A stretch of 64,000 nucleotides of DNA from Plantactinospora sp. BC1 (GCF_003030345.1 NZ_CP028158.1:3162001-3226000), one strand, 5' to 3'; numbered from the stretch's first letter, positions 8,834-17,756 are shown. The notes: generated by a model not told the origin, from the letters alone. Program-made: numbers and translations.

Positions 8834-10093
8834 ATGACTGTAAACCCGGTACGACTGGTCGTGGCGGGCGCCGGGCTGCGAGGACTCGGGTACGCCCGGC
8901 ACGCGGCCGCGTCCGGACGGGCTCGGGTGACGGCCGTGGCCGAACCGGACCCGAGCCGCCGCGCCCGGTTCGCCGCCGAGTTCGGCGTGCCGCCGGAGCA
9001 CGTCTACGCGGACTGGCGCGACCTCGCCGCGGCCGGCCGGGTGGGTGACGCGGTCGTGGTCGCCACCCAGGACCAGATGCACACCGAACCGACCATCGCC
9101 TTCGCCGAACTCGGATACCACATCCTGCTGGAAAAGCCGATGGCAACCACCGAGGCGGACGCCGTACGCATCGCCGCCGCGGTACAGAAGGCCGATGTCA
9201 TCTTCGCGGTCTGCCACGTCATGCGGTACACGCCCTACTCCAAGGCGCTCAAGGAAGTGCTCGACGACGGGGTGATCGGCCGGCTCGTCAGTGTGCAGCA
9301 CCTCGAGCCGATCGGCTGGTGGCACTACGCGCACTCCTTCGTCCGCGGCAACTGGCGCAACAGCCACACCTCCGGCCCGCTGCTGCTCACCAAGTCCTGC
9401 CACGACATCGACTGGCTGCTTCACCTCTTCGGATCCGCACCGACCCAGGTCAGCTCGTTCGGCGGACTCAGCCACTTCCGTCCCGACCAACGACCCGAGG
9501 GCGCCACGAACACCTGCCTCAGCTGCCCGGTCGAGCCGTCCTGCCCGTACTCCGCCCCCCGGCTCTACCTCGCCTGCCTCGGCGACCCGGAGCGCGAGTT
9601 CTGGCCGCTGTCCGCAGTCACCACCGACCACACCCCGGCCGGCGTCGAGGCGGCACTGCGGACCGGCCCGTACGGCCGCTGTGTCTACGCCAGCGCCAAC
9701 GACGTCGTCGACCACCAGGTGGTCACCATGTCCTTCGCGGACGGCGCGACCTGCTCGTTCACCCTCACCGCCTTCACCCCGATGAGCGGTCGCCGCACCC
9801 GCCTGTTCGGCACCCACGGCTCCATCGAAGGCGACAACAGCACGCTGCACATCACCGACTTCCGCACCGACCGTCGGTGGACCCTCGAGACCGGGGCCGG
9901 CGCCGGCAGCACTGCCGCCGAGGGCCACCACGGTGGCGACGCCGCCATGACGGACACTTTCCTGGCGGCCGTCGCCGAGGGCAACCCCTCCCTCATCCCC
10001 TCCGACGCAGCCTCCAGCCTGCTCAGCCACCGTGTCGTCTGGGCCGCCGAACACGCCCGTAACACCGGCACCGTGGTCCACCTACCGGGGTAG
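8834..10093 (+). CDS. Gfo/Idh/MocA-family NAD(P)-dependent oxidoreductase
   Basis: A 419-residue cytoplasmic protein. The ATG at 8834 follows GGAAGG. A Rossmann fold opens with VVAGAGLRG (about residues 9-17), and the catalytic-lysine motif LLEKPMATT follows at about 97-105. These enzymes oxidise or epimerise sugars and inositols. An uncommon Cys cluster, TCLSCPVEPSCPYSAP (about 227-242), is inserted in the C-terminal half and could bind a metal or form disulfides. It is divergent from the ROK gene and shares the operator region, so it probably works on the imported sugar or a derivative. Confidence 0.88.
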   Translation: MTVNPVRLVVAGAGLRGLGYARHAAASGRARVTAVAEPDPSRRARFAAEFGVPPEHVYADWRDLAAAGRVGDAVVVATQDQMHTEPTIAFAELGYHILLEKPMATTEADAVRIAAAVQKADVIFAVCHVMRYTPYSKALKEVLDDGVIGRLVSVQHLEPIGWWHYAHSFVRGNWRNSHTSGPLLLTKSCHDIDWLLHLFGSAPTQVSSFGGLSHFRPDQRPEGATNTCLSCPVEPSCPYSAPRLYLACLGDPEREFWPLSAVTTDHTPAGVEAALRTGPYGRCVYASANDVVDHQVVTMSFADGATCSFTLTAFTPMSGRRTRLFGTHGSIEGDNSTLHITDFRTDRRWTLETGAGAGSTAAEGHHGGDAAMTDTFLAAVAEGNPSLIPSDAASSLLSHRVVWAAEHARNTGTVVHLPG

Positions 10094-10160
10094 CCGAGGT
10101 ACGCACGGGTGTCGGTCCGACGTGCGCCGAGCGACAGCCGAGATGGAAGACGGTACGCAG

Positions 10161-10337
10161 ATCGATGACGACCCGAAGTCGGAGGCGGGTAAGATGATCT
10201 ACCAGCACGCGACTCGTGACCGCGATCACACCATCGCAGCGGCGCTGGACGCTTTGATCGAGGAGCGAGAGGCACGATCGCCGCCTGATCTGGCACAGAT
10301 CTGGCACGTAGCAGAATTCGACGCCCTAAGACAGTGA
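10161..10337 (+). pseudogene. Tyrosine recombinase (phage integrase) C-terminal remnant
   Basis: The frame ending at 10337 encodes MIYQHATRDRDHTI followed by a helix ALDALIEERE. This closely matches the end of actinobacterial phage/ICE integrases, where the last Tyr (here in IYQH) is the catalytic nucleophile. Nothing resembling the rest of an integrase lies upstream; the preceding sequence is the end of the oxidoreductase gene. It is therefore a truncated relic. It abuts the 3' end of tRNA-Ala (10397), where an integrase gene would sit after site-specific insertion. Confidence 0.7.
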
Positions 10338-10376
10338 TAGCCCTGGTTCCCCGGGATCACTCCCGACCAGGGCTAT
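10337..10376. terminator. Hairpin terminator between integrase relic and tRNA-Ala
   Basis: ATAGCCCTGGT and ACCAGGGCTAT form a perfect 11-bp stem. It lies 20 bases downstream of the tRNA-Ala 3' end on the minus strand and directly after the relic on the plus strand, so it may serve both. Confidence 0.6.
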
Positions 10377-10396
10377 CGCCATCTCTCACGCAAGGG

Positions 10397-10469
10397 TGGA
10401 GCCGAGGGGACTCGAACCCCTGACCCCCACACTGCCAGTGTGGTGCGCTACCAGCTGCGCCACGGCCCC
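10397..10469 (-). tRNA. tRNA-Ala (anticodon GGC)
   Basis: The minus strand reads GGGGCCGTGGCGCAGCTGG and folds as a complete 73-nt cloverleaf. The anticodon loop is CTGGCAG, giving anticodon GGC. The T-loop GGTTCGAGTCC is present and the 3' end GGCTCCA lacks an encoded CCA. The gene is a likely attachment site for the element whose integrase relic lies next to its 3' end. Confidence 0.97.
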
Positions 10470-10563
10470 TTGCTTTACTGCCTGCCCGGTCTCCCGGGCA
10501 CCCGCGCAATAGTACACACCCTCACGGCCCGGGTCATCCGAGGGGCCACCGTGCCGTCCAGGG

Positions 10564-11118
10564 TCAGTTGAGCAGTACGTCCGGCGGGAAGTGCGCGACC
10601 GCCGCCATGATCCCGCCCTGCCGACGGAGCACCATCGGCCAGAGATCGTCGGGGCGCTCCATGAACGCGTCGCCGGGCAGGGCGTCCAGGACGAACCAGG
10701 AGCCCCGGGCGACCTCCTCCTCGACCTGTCCCGGGGACCAGCCCGAGTAGCCGGCGAAGACGCGGATCCCGGTGACGGCGTCCCGGAGCCGGTCCGGGTC
10801 GACCGAGAGATCCACCGTGCCGACCGCCCCGGTGACCTGGTGGATGCCCTTCACCCGCTGGGTCGGGGTACGCATCCGGGCCAGGCAGATCGCCGACTCC
10901 GGCTGTACCGGACCGCCCTCGAAGAGCACGGCCGGGTCCCGGGCCAGCCCGCCCCAGGCGCCGAGCACCTCGGAGACCGGCACCTCGGTCGCCCGGTTGA
11001 GCACCACCCCGAGTGCGCCGCCCGCCTCGTGCGCGACCAACAGCACCACGGTCCGGTCGAAGTTCGGGTCCTTCAGCGCAGGGGTCGCGACCAGCAACTG
11101 CCCGGTCATCGACTCCAT
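10564..11118 (-). CDS. yqgE: YqgE/AlgH family protein
   Basis: A 184-residue cytoplasmic protein, the usual length for the UPF0301 (DUF179) family. The start is set at the ATG at 11118 (MESMTGQLL), preceded by GGGGGA. Family landmarks are LLVATPALKDPNF at about 7-19, VLLVAHEAGGALGVVLNR at about 23-40 and FEGGPVQPE. The C-terminal YSGWSPGQVEEE is also typical. The biochemical function of the family is unsettled. A possible 45-codon ORF precedes it on the same strand. Confidence 0.92.
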   Translation of the reverse strand: MESMTGQLLVATPALKDPNFDRTVVLLVAHEAGGALGVVLNRATEVPVSEVLGAWGGLARDPAVLFEGGPVQPESAICLARMRTPTQRVKGIHQVTGAVGTVDLSVDPDRLRDAVTGIRVFAGYSGWSPGQVEEEVARGSWFVLDALPGDAFMERPDDLWPMVLRRQGGIMAAVAHFPPDVLLN

Positions 11119-11165
11119 TGACCGTCCCCCGATCGCCTGCCCCTCGCCGTACACGCCAGCCACCG

Positions 11166-11303
11166 TTACTCGGCCGGCCCGAGGACCAGGAACCACTCCC
11201 CGGGCCCCCGCCGCGTCTTGTCATCGGTCATTACGGCCCGGCCCTTCACCGGCCTCGCCGGATCGACAGGATCGATGGTGATCCTGCGCGCAGTAAACGC
11301 CAT
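11166..11303 (-). CDS. Possible 45-aa protein upstream of yqgE
   Basis: An ATG-started frame encoding MAFTARRITIDPVDPARPVK and ending WFLVLGPAE before TAA. Codon choice is mostly G or C in third position, and it lies in the same direction just 47 bp before yqgE, suggesting an operon. An ATG 12 bases further upstream is an alternative start. I recognise no family; it could be a small conserved actinobacterial protein or chance. Confidence 0.4.
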   Translation of the reverse strand: MAFTARRITIDPVDPARPVKGRAVMTDDKTRRGPGEWFLVLGPAE

Positions 11304-11418
11304 GCCACGCACCATAGCTTGCGGCACTGGCCCTGGTTAAGGTCTGTAGGGCTAGTCCACAGAGCGCTTTGACGACAATCGGCAGCCCGGACGAGCGTTG
11401 AGCAGGAGAGGCGGGGGC

Positions 11419-12222
11419 ATGGGTCCGCAGGCGGAACTCGCGGTGATCGGCGGATCCGGGCTCTACGCCCTACTGGAGGACGCCACCGAGCACCGGGTCG
11501 AGACGCCGTACGGGCCGCCCTCCGATCCGATCACCGTGGCGCAGGTGGCGGGTCGGGCGGTCGCCTTCCTGCCCCGGCACGGGCGCGATCACCGGTTCCC
11601 GCCGCACCTGATCCCGTACCGGGCGAACCTGTGGGCGTTGCGCTCGCTCGGGGTACGCCAGGTTCTCGCCCCCTGCGCCGTCGGCGGGCTGCGCCCGGAA
11701 CTCGGCCCGGGAACGTTCGTGGTTCCGGACCAGCTCGTCGACCGGACGAGTGGCCGGGCACAGACCTACTACGACCGGGGCGCGGTGCACGTCTCCTTCG
11801 CCGACCCGTACTGCCCCCGGGGCCGCGGCACCGTACTGGCCGCCACGGCCGCACACGGGATCGAGGCGCAGGACGGCGGCACGATGGTGGTGGTGGAGGG
11901 GCCGAGGTTCTCCACCCGGGCCGAGTCCCGCTGGTACTCCGCGATGGGTGGCGCGATCATCAACATGACCGGGCACCCGGAGGCGGTACTCGCCCGCGAA
12001 CTCGCACTCTGCTACACCGCCGTGGCGCTGGTCACCGATCTCGACGCCGGTGTGGAGGGTGGCCACGCGGTGACCCAGGAGGAGGTGTTCCGGGTCTTCG
12101 GCGAGAACACCGCGCGGCTGCGGGAGGTGTTGCTCGACGCGGTCGGGCGGCTCTCCACCGACCGCGACTGCCCGTGCCCGCACAGCCTCGACGGCATCAG
12201 GCTGCCGATCGACCTGCCCTGA
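11419..12222 (+). CDS. MTAP/PNP-family nucleoside phosphorylase (5'-methylthioadenosine or related)
   Basis: A 267-residue cytoplasmic enzyme started at the ATG at 11419 after AGGAGAGG; a TTG 21 bases upstream is in frame but lacks a ribosome site. Residues 7-14 (AVIGGSGL) are the phosphate-binding opening of the family, FLPRHGRDHRFPPH (about 50-63) and VEGPRFSTRAE (about 163-173) follow, and NMTGHPEAVLARE carries the base-recognition region. MTAP enzymes cleave methylthioadenosine with phosphate in methionine salvage; actinobacterial members sometimes prefer inosine or adenosine, so the substrate is uncertain. Confidence 0.88.
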   Translation: MGPQAELAVIGGSGLYALLEDATEHRVETPYGPPSDPITVAQVAGRAVAFLPRHGRDHRFPPHLIPYRANLWALRSLGVRQVLAPCAVGGLRPELGPGTFVVPDQLVDRTSGRAQTYYDRGAVHVSFADPYCPRGRGTVLAATAAHGIEAQDGGTMVVVEGPRFSTRAESRWYSAMGGAIINMTGHPEAVLARELALCYTAVALVTDLDAGVEGGHAVTQEEVFRVFGENTARLREVLLDAVGRLSTDRDCPCPHSLDGIRLPIDLP

Positions 12223-12253
12223 GCACGGGCGGCGCCGGCCCGGACGGATCGGT

Positions 12254-12760
12254 TCAGGTCTCCCCGCCGATGTCCGTCTGGTACGCCTCGTAGACCAGGT
12301 CGGCGCCGCGCTGCCGGTGCCGGGAGAGTTCCCGGAGCAGGTCGGTGGCCCAGGTCCGGAGTTCGGTGACGCCGATCTCCGGCAGGTCGACCCGGCGTTG
12401 CAGGGCGGCCATCGTGTCGATCACCGCCGCGTGTTCCCGGATCAGCACGTGTACGCCCCGAGCCAGTCGCGGCGCGTGGTCCAGCAGTTCGGCGTAGAGG
12501 CCGTCCGGTCCCTCGGTGCTCACCATGTGCTCGGCGAAGGCGCAGCGCAGCCCGCCGAGGCTGGTCCGGACCCGGGGTCGCCAGCCGGGATCCCGGGCCG
12601 GCGCGGCGATCGCCTGCTCCAGGGAGTGGATCTCGCCGAGCAGTGCGGCCCGGCGGCGGCGAACCATCCGCAACGTGGCCGACCCGGTCGACGTCCCCGG
12701 TACGGGTGACGCGGACGGCACGGAGATCGACAGTCGGTGCTGGTGCGAATCGGTCGGCAT
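12254..12760 (-). CDS. Hypothetical helical protein
   Basis: A 168-residue cytoplasmic protein. The ATG at 12760 follows GGGAGGTGGTC. The N-terminus is Ser/Pro-rich; residues 40-168 are predicted almost entirely helical with several His/Glu positions (EHMVSTEGPDGL, LIREHAAVI, ELSRHRQRGADLVYEAY). A four-helix, hemerythrin-like bundle is conceivable, but I see no convincing metal motif. It stands convergent to the MTAP-family gene and downstream of ssrA on the same strand. Function not recognised. Confidence 0.75.
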   Translation of the reverse strand: MPTDSHQHRLSISVPSASPVPGTSTGSATLRMVRRRRAALLGEIHSLEQAIAAPARDPGWRPRVRTSLGGLRCAFAEHMVSTEGPDGLYAELLDHAPRLARGVHVLIREHAAVIDTMAALQRRVDLPEIGVTELRTWATDLLRELSRHRQRGADLVYEAYQTDIGGET

Positions 12761-12934
12761 GACCACCTCCCGCGGAGCGGCACTACCGGATGTAACCCCG
12801 ATGGTGCGGCTCGGCGCGTACCGCTGTCGACCCTTGCGACCCGGCTCATCTGTCCCGTACGTCCCATCCGTCCCAGCCACCCCAGCAGCCCCGGCGACCC
12901 CTGCTCGGTCCTCGGGGCGGACAGACGCGGATAC

Positions 12935-12970
12935 GGCTGCGCCCCGGTCCCTGTGGACCGGGGCGCAGCC
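12935..12970 (-). terminator. Terminator of ssrA
   Basis: GGCTGCGCCCCGGTCC and its exact complement form a 16-bp stem with a 4-base loop (CTGT), starting 8 bases after the tmRNA 3' end. Confidence 0.8.
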
Positions 12971-12977
12971 GTTGTCG

Positions 12978-13350
12978 TGGAGGTGCCGGGAATCGAACCC
13001 GGGTCCTTCGTCGCCTTGCCAGGGCTTCTCCGAGCGCAGCTCGCTGTGCCTCTACTCGGCCCCTCCGATCACGCGAGCGAGTCGGTGTGACGGGCCCAGT
13101 CGCTGATTAATCTCGCCGCACGGACCCCGCGACCGGGTCCGATTGGCCAGCCTCCTAGCTGATGCCGGCTAGCTGGGTCGAAGGCACTCCCAGGCCGACA
13201 GACTTGCTACTCGCCTCAGGCGGCGAGAGCGAAGTCAGCGCGATTCTGCTTGGCGCTTATTGGTTTCCGACGAACGATTCTCGAGACGACGTCGGCTTCC
13301 TCGGCTCGCTTCCCCTGCCGCAACGTACGAAGTCGAAACCAGTCACCCCC
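12978..13350 (-). ncRNA. ssrA: Transfer-messenger RNA (tmRNA)
   Basis: About 373 nt. The 5' end GGGGGTGACTGGTTTCGAC pairs with the 3' CACCTCC to give the acceptor stem; CCA is not encoded. The 3' part has a T-arm (GGGTTCGATTCCC). The tag-coding frame (13254-13216) gives AKQNRADFALAA followed by TGA, with GCC as the resume codon and the degradation signal LAA at the end. tmRNA with SmpB frees ribosomes stalled on broken messages and marks the products for proteolysis. smpB lies just upstream on the same strand. Confidence 0.97.
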
Positions 13351-13556
13351 TGTGTCCTACCGGCCCGGGCGGGCCGATGGAGTTTTCCGCACCGCCTCTC
13401 GGCGGCCACCCCAAGCCTAACGCCTCGCCCCGCCGACTTCATTCCAGATACCGGCCCGGCACACCGCCGAACCGGACAAGGCGACCGTAACCTCCGTCAC
13501 AGCCGTCCCAGCGCTCCCAAACGGCAGACCCCGGACACGGGGCCGGACGACTCGGG

Positions 13557-14033
13557 TCAGGCCATGCCCTTGCCGCGCCTGCCGGCAACCTTGGCGATCT
13601 CCCGGTCGGCGTCCCGCTTGGCCAGATCCTGCCGCTTGTCGTACGACTTCTTGCCCTTGGCCAGGCCGATCTCGACCTTGGCCCAGCCGTCCGAGAAGTA
13701 GACCGAGAGCGGCACCAGGGTCAGCCCGCTCTCCTTCAGCTTGCCGATCAGCCGGCTGATCTCCTGGCGGTTCAGCAGCAGCTTGCGGGTACGCCGAGGT
13801 TCGTGGTTGGTCCAGGTCCCCTGGGCGTACTCCGGGATGTGCATGCCGTGCAGGTAGATCTCGCCGTCCCGCTCCTGGGCGAAGGCGTCGACCAGGGACG
13901 CCCGGCCGGCCCGCAGCGACTTGACCTCGGTGCCGGTCAGTGCCATGCCCGCCTCGTAGGTGTCGAGGATGGCGTAGTCGTGCCGCGCCTTGCGGTTGGA
14001 GGCGACGACCTTCCGCCCCTTCTCCCGTGGCAT
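13557..14033 (-). CDS. smpB: SsrA-binding protein SmpB
   Basis: A 158-residue cytoplasmic protein. The ATG at 14033 ([16 protein letters not shown]) is preferred over the GTG at 14042, which sits only one base from the AAGGGG ribosome site. The oligonucleotide-binding fold shows [19 protein letters not shown] at about 18-36, SLVDAF, and the C-terminal lysine/arginine-rich tail [20 protein letters not shown] that enters the decoding centre. It binds tmRNA, encoded about 200 bp downstream, and follows ftsX in the conserved prfB-ftsE-ftsX-smpB-ssrA order. Confidence 0.97.
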   Translation of the reverse strand: MPREKGRKVVASNRKARHDYAILDTYEAGMALTGTEVKSLRAGRASLVDAFAQERDGEIYLHGMHIPEYAQGTWTNHEPRRTRKLLLNRQEISRLIGKLKESGLTLVPLSVYFSDGWAKVEIGLAKGKKSYDKRQDLAKRDADREIAKVAGRRGKGMA

Positions 14034-14113
14034 CGGCGCCACACCCCTTCCTCGTCGTGCTCGTGCGTGTTCCTCGTCGTACCCGTGAACAACCGCGCAA
14101 TGCTACCTCGCGG

Positions 14114-14161
14114 CGCAGGGCCCCTGGCTCGCGCTTTTCGCGCCGTGCCAGAGGCCCTGCG
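14114..14161 (-). terminator. Hairpin between ftsX and smpB
   Basis: CGCAGGGCC and GGCCCTGCG plus an inner CTGGC/GCCAG give a stem with one mismatch enclosing about 18 bases. It would end or attenuate the ftsEX transcript before smpB. Confidence 0.6.
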
Positions 14162-14191
14162 GTTGATCGACGCCGCCGCGGCGGCGGAGGG

Positions 14192-15067
14192 CTAGACCCT
14201 CAGGTAGAACCGGAGCGTCACCCAGGCGGTGACGGCACTGACCAGACCACCGACCCCGGCCATGAACGGGAACATCAGCAGCACCGTGCTCCACTCGATC
14301 GGTGTGAGCAGGTCGGTCAGGTCCCGCAGCGACCCGTCGAGCAGGAAGATCTTGCCCAGTACGAGTGCGCCGAACCCGATGATCGCGCCGAGCAGGCCGG
14401 CCACCACGGCCTCCAGCACGAACGGCGCCTGGATGAACCAGTTCGAGGCACCGACCAGCTTCATCACCGCGACCTCACGGCGCTTGCTGTAGGCGGCCAC
14501 CTGGATCGTGTTCGCGACCAGCAGCAGCGCGGCGATCGCCATCACCGAGGCGGAGACCAGTGCCATGTTCTGGATCGCGTTGAGGATGTTGAAGATCTGT
14601 TCGAGCAGCCGACGCTGGTCGATGATGTCGTCGATCCCCTCGCGGTCCTTGTAGTTGTCGAGGATCTGCTCGTACTGCTCAGGGTTGACCAGGTTGACCC
14701 GGAACGACTCGGGAAGCTTCTCCGCCTGCACCGCCTCGACCAGGTCGGGCGAGTCCGCGAAGAGCTTCCTGAACCGCTCGTAGGCCTCCTGCTTGGACTC
14801 GTACTTGACCTCCCGGACGAGCGGGTCGCCCTCCAGGGCGGTCTGCAACTCGGTACGCTGCGCCTCGGTCACCCCGGCATCGAGGAAGATCGACACCTCG
14901 ATGTCCTTGTAGTACGCGTCTTTCATGGCGTCGACCTGGAGGTACATCAGGCCGCTGGCGCCGAGCATGGTGAGTGAGACCGCCATCGTGATGATCATCG
15001 CGATGGTCATGGTCACGTTGCGCCACAGCCCGACCAACACCTCGGACAGGACGTATTTCAAGCGCAT
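14192..15067 (-). CDS. ftsX: Cell-division ABC transporter permease FtsX
   Basis: A 291-residue membrane protein. The ATG at 15067 follows GGAAGG. One membrane span at about 19-44 (MTIAMIITMAVSLTML), an extracellular loop of about 120 residues, then three spans from about 165 give the FtsX topology with an FtsX domain near the C-terminus. With FtsE it transmits cytoplasmic ATP hydrolysis to peptidoglycan hydrolases at the septum; in actinobacteria the partner is a RipC-type NlpC/P60 hydrolase. It lies 100 bp after ftsE on the same strand. Confidence 0.97.
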   Translation of the reverse strand: MRLKYVLSEVLVGLWRNVTMTIAMIITMAVSLTMLGASGLMYLQVDAMKDAYYKDIEVSIFLDAGVTEAQRTELQTALEGDPLVREVKYESKQEAYERFRKLFADSPDLVEAVQAEKLPESFRVNLVNPEQYEQILDNYKDREGIDDIIDQRRLLEQIFNILNAIQNMALVSASVMAIAALLLVANTIQVAAYSKRREVAVMKLVGASNWFIQAPFVLEAVVAGLLGAIIGFGALVLGKIFLLDGSLRDLTDLLTPIEWSTVLLMFPFMAGVGGLVSAVTAWVTLRFYLRV

Positions 15068-15167
15068 CGGGGGTTCCTTCCGGATCTCCGCAGGGGTCGT
15101 TCATCGTCGATTCAGGGCCGGTGCCGGGCGGGACGGGGGGCTGGTCCGCCCGGGCGGCGGGGCACGG

Positions 15168-15848
15168 TCAGCCGTAGACGCCCCGGGCCTGGTCACGCAC
15201 GATGCGACCACTCTCGATCTCGATGACGCGACGACGCATCTGGTTGACGATGTTGGAGTCGTGGGTGACCATCACGACCGTGGTACCGGTGCGGTTGATC
15301 CGGTCCAGCAGGCGCATGATCTCGATCGAGGTGTCCGGGTCGAGGTTTCCGGTGGGCTCGTCGGCCAGCAGGATCAGCGGCCGGTTGACGAAGGCCCGCG
15401 CCACCGCGACACGCTGCTGCTCACCGCCGGAGAGCTCGTGCGGGTACCGGTGCTCCTTGCCACCGAGCCCGACCAGTTCCAGCACCTCGGGCACGACCCG
15501 GCGGGCGACCGCCTTGGTCTTGCCGATGACCTCCAGGGCGAACGCGACGTTCTCGTACGCCGTGCGGTTGGGCAGCAGCCGGAAGTCCTGGAAGACGCAG
15601 CCGATCGAGCGCCGGAAGTTCGGGATCTTCCAGGAGCGCATCGAGGTGACGTCCTTGTTGTTGACCATCACCCGACCCTTGTTCGGGGTCACCTCGTGCA
15701 GCAGCAGCTTGATGATTGTCGACTTGCCGGAACCGGAGGGACCGATGAAGAAGACGAACTCACCCTTCTCGATCGAGACCGACACGCTGTCGAGCGACGG
15801 CCGGGACGCCTTCGGGTACGTCTTCGTCACTTGCTCAAGCTGAATCAC
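15168..15848 (-). CDS. ftsE: Cell-division ABC transporter ATP-binding protein FtsE
   Basis: A 226-residue ATPase. The GTG at 15848 ([13 protein letters not shown]) matches the normal FtsE N-terminus; the in-frame ATG at 15884 would add 12 atypical residues. No ribosome site precedes the GTG, so the message may be leaderless. Walker [10 protein letters not shown] is at 36-44, the signature LSGGEQQR at about 137-144 and Walker [10 protein letters not shown] at about 156-164. It pairs with FtsX to control septal wall hydrolysis. prfB lies upstream on the same strand, about 165 bp away. Confidence 0.97.
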   Translation of the reverse strand: MIQLEQVTKTYPKASRPSLDSVSVSIEKGEFVFFIGPSGSGKSTIIKLLLHEVTPNKGRVMVNNKDVTSMRSWKIPNFRRSIGCVFQDFRLLPNRTAYENVAFALEVIGKTKAVARRVVPEVLELVGLGGKEHRYPHELSGGEQQRVAVARAFVNRPLILLADEPTGNLDPDTSIEIMRLLDRINRTGTTVVMVTHDSNIVNQMRRRVIEIESGRIVRDQARGVYG

Positions 15849-16012
15849 GGGTGGTGAGTCTACGCGTCGTAACGAAAAGGCCAAGCCCGGAGCCCGGCCT
15901 GTCCGGGCGACATTTATCGTGAAACTGCACTGCGTCCGGCGTTCCTCACGCCCTGCACATGGAAACGATCACCGATGTCGACGCACCGCAGCGACGCGGA
16001 CGCGAGCCGTGT

Positions 16013-17134
16013 TCACGCGGCGTCACCGGCGAGCTGCCGCTGCTTGCGCCAACGGATGCCTGCCTCGATAAATCCGTCCAAATCACCGTCGAACACCGAT
16101 GCCGGGTTGCCCGTCTCCTGCTCGGTACGCAGATCCTTCACCATCTGATACGGGTGCAGGACGTACGAGCGCATCTGGTCGCCCCACGACCCGGCGGCGT
16201 CGGTCTTCAGGCCCTCCAGTTTGGCCTGCTCCTCCTGGCGCTTGCGCTCCAGCAGCCGGGCCTGGAGCACGCGCAGCGCGGACGCCTTGTTCTGGAGTTG
16301 GGACTTCTCGTTCTGGCAGGTGACGACGATCCCGGTCGGGATGTGTGTGATCCGCACCGCCGAGTCGGTGGTGTTCACGCTCTGCCCACCCGGCCCCGAC
16401 GAACGGTAGACGTCGACCCGCAGCTCGTTTTCCGGAATGTCGATATGGTCGGTCTGTTCGGTGACCGGCAGCACCTCGACCCCGGCGAAGCTGGTCTGCC
16501 GGCGTCCCTGGTTGTCGAAGGGACTGATCCGGACCAGCCGGTGCGTGCCGGCCTCGACACTGAGCGTGCCGTACGCGTAGGGGACCTTGACCGCGAAGGT
16601 GGCCGACTTCAGGCCCGCCTCCTCGGCGTACGACGTCTCGTAGACCTCGGTCGGATAGCCGTGCCGCTCGGCCCAGCGCAGGTACATCCGGAGCAGCATC
16701 TCCGCGAAGTCGGCCGCGTCCACCCCGCCCGCGCCCGCCCGGATCGCGACCAGCGCCTCCCGGGAGTCGTACTCCCCGGACAGCAGGGTACGGACCTCCA
16801 TCTCCTGGATGGCCTTGGTCAGCCCGCCGATCTCCGTCTCGACCTCGCCGAGCACGCCCGCGTCGGCCTCCGCCTCGGCGAGTTCCAGCAGCACCCGGGC
16901 ATCGTCGAGCCGGGCACGCAGGCTCTCCAGCTTGGCGATCTCCCCGTTGACGTACGAAAGCCTGGAGGTCACCTCCTGGGCGCGGGCCTGGTCGTCCCAC
17001 AGGTCCGGCGCGGAGGCCGCCTCCTCCAGCTCCGCCTTGGCCTGACGCAGGCGGTCGACATCGAGGACGGCCTCGATGTTGCGGAGAGTAGCGTCAAGAT
17101 CCTTGAGTTGGTCGGCGTACTCGGCAGCGGTCAC
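16013..17134 (-). CDS. prfB: Peptide chain release factor 2
   Basis: A 373-residue release factor that reads UGA and UAA. The GTG at 17134 ([14 protein letters not shown]) is chosen over a TTG nine bases upstream, which falls inside a TACTCT -10 element; the message is probably leaderless. The stop-codon recognition tripeptide SPF is in [11 protein letters not shown] (about 200), and the peptidyl-hydrolysis motif GGQ is in [17 protein letters not shown] (about 245). There is no in-frame UGA and no frameshift signal, so the usual RF2 autoregulatory frameshift is absent. Confidence 0.97.
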   Translation of the reverse strand: MTAAEYADQLKDLDATLRNIEAVLDVDRLRQAKAELEEAASAPDLWDDQARAQEVTSRLSYVNGEIAKLESLRARLDDARVLLELAEAEADAGVLGEVETEIGGLTKAIQEMEVRTLLSGEYDSREALVAIRAGAGGVDAADFAEMLLRMYLRWAERHGYPTEVYETSYAEEAGLKSATFAVKVPYAYGTLSVEAGTHRLVRISPFDNQGRRQTSFAGVEVLPVTEQTDHIDIPENELRVDVYRSSGPGGQSVNTTDSAVRITHIPTGIVVTCQNEKSQLQNKASALRVLQARLLERKRQEEQAKLEGLKTDAAGSWGDQMRSYVLHPYQMVKDLRTEQETGNPASVFDGDLDGFIEAGIRWRKQRQLAGDAA

Positions 17135-17243
17135 GACAGTCAAGAGTACTGGTCGTCCGCGGGACCGGGTCGCCGCCGGCAGCGAAGCGCTCCGGCGCGT
17201 CCGTCGGGCGTCGCCCGGACCGGCCCGCCGGGCCGGTGCCGAC

Positions 17244-17756
17244 TCAGACCGGTGCGCTCTTCAGCCAGGACAGCGCCGCCTTGTGGTACGCGACCGCGAA
17301 CTCCAGGGCGGCGGCACCGTACGAGTCACCGGCCTTCTTGGCGTCCCGGGCCTGCTCCCGGGCCGCCGCGAGCGCCTCGGTGTGGTACTCGTTGGCGCTG
17401 CTCATCAGGTTGCGCAGCTGGGTGGCCGAGTGCTGGGGGCCGAAGGCGACCCGGAGCGCGGTCGGGTTACGCACCGTGTCCCGCCCCGGCGTCTCGGTGA
17501 GCCAGCGGGAGAAGGTCCGCTTCCCGGCCGCCGTGATCGCGTACGGCTGACTGGACCGGGGGCCGGGCTTGCCGAGCCGGACGAGTCCCTGCTCGGCCAG
17601 GGCCGGCAACTCCCGGTAGACCTGGCTCCGGGTCATCGACCAGTACGGCGCGAGGCGCCGCTCGGCGGCGGCCATCAACTGGCCGCCTGTCATCGGTCCT
17701 TCGTGGAGCAGCCCGAGCAGGGCCGCCGCGGTGGGATTGATTGCAACATCCGCCAT
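17244..17756 (-). CDS. PadR-family transcriptional regulator
   Basis: A 170-residue protein from the ATG at 17756, which follows GTGGAGG closely. A winged helix at about 8-85 ([57 protein letters not shown]) is typical of PadR; the C-terminal helices of about 95-170 form the Vir_act_alpha_C dimerisation part. PadR proteins usually repress detoxification or efflux genes and their own gene. No obvious target is adjacent; the kinase gene upstream ends 341 bp away. Confidence 0.85.
   Translation of the reverse strand: MADVAINPTAAALLGLLHEGPMTGGQLMAAAERRLAPYWSMTRSQVYRELPALAEQGLVRLGKPGPRSSQPYAITAAGKRTFSRWLTETPGRDTVRNPTALRVAFGPQHSATQLRNLMSSANEYHTEALAAAREQARDAKKAGDSYGAAALEFAVAYHKAALSWLKSAPV

Noticed and set aside
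16013-17143. Programmed frameshift in prfB
   Set aside because: The frame is continuous with no early UGA; this RF2 gene lacks the frameshift device.
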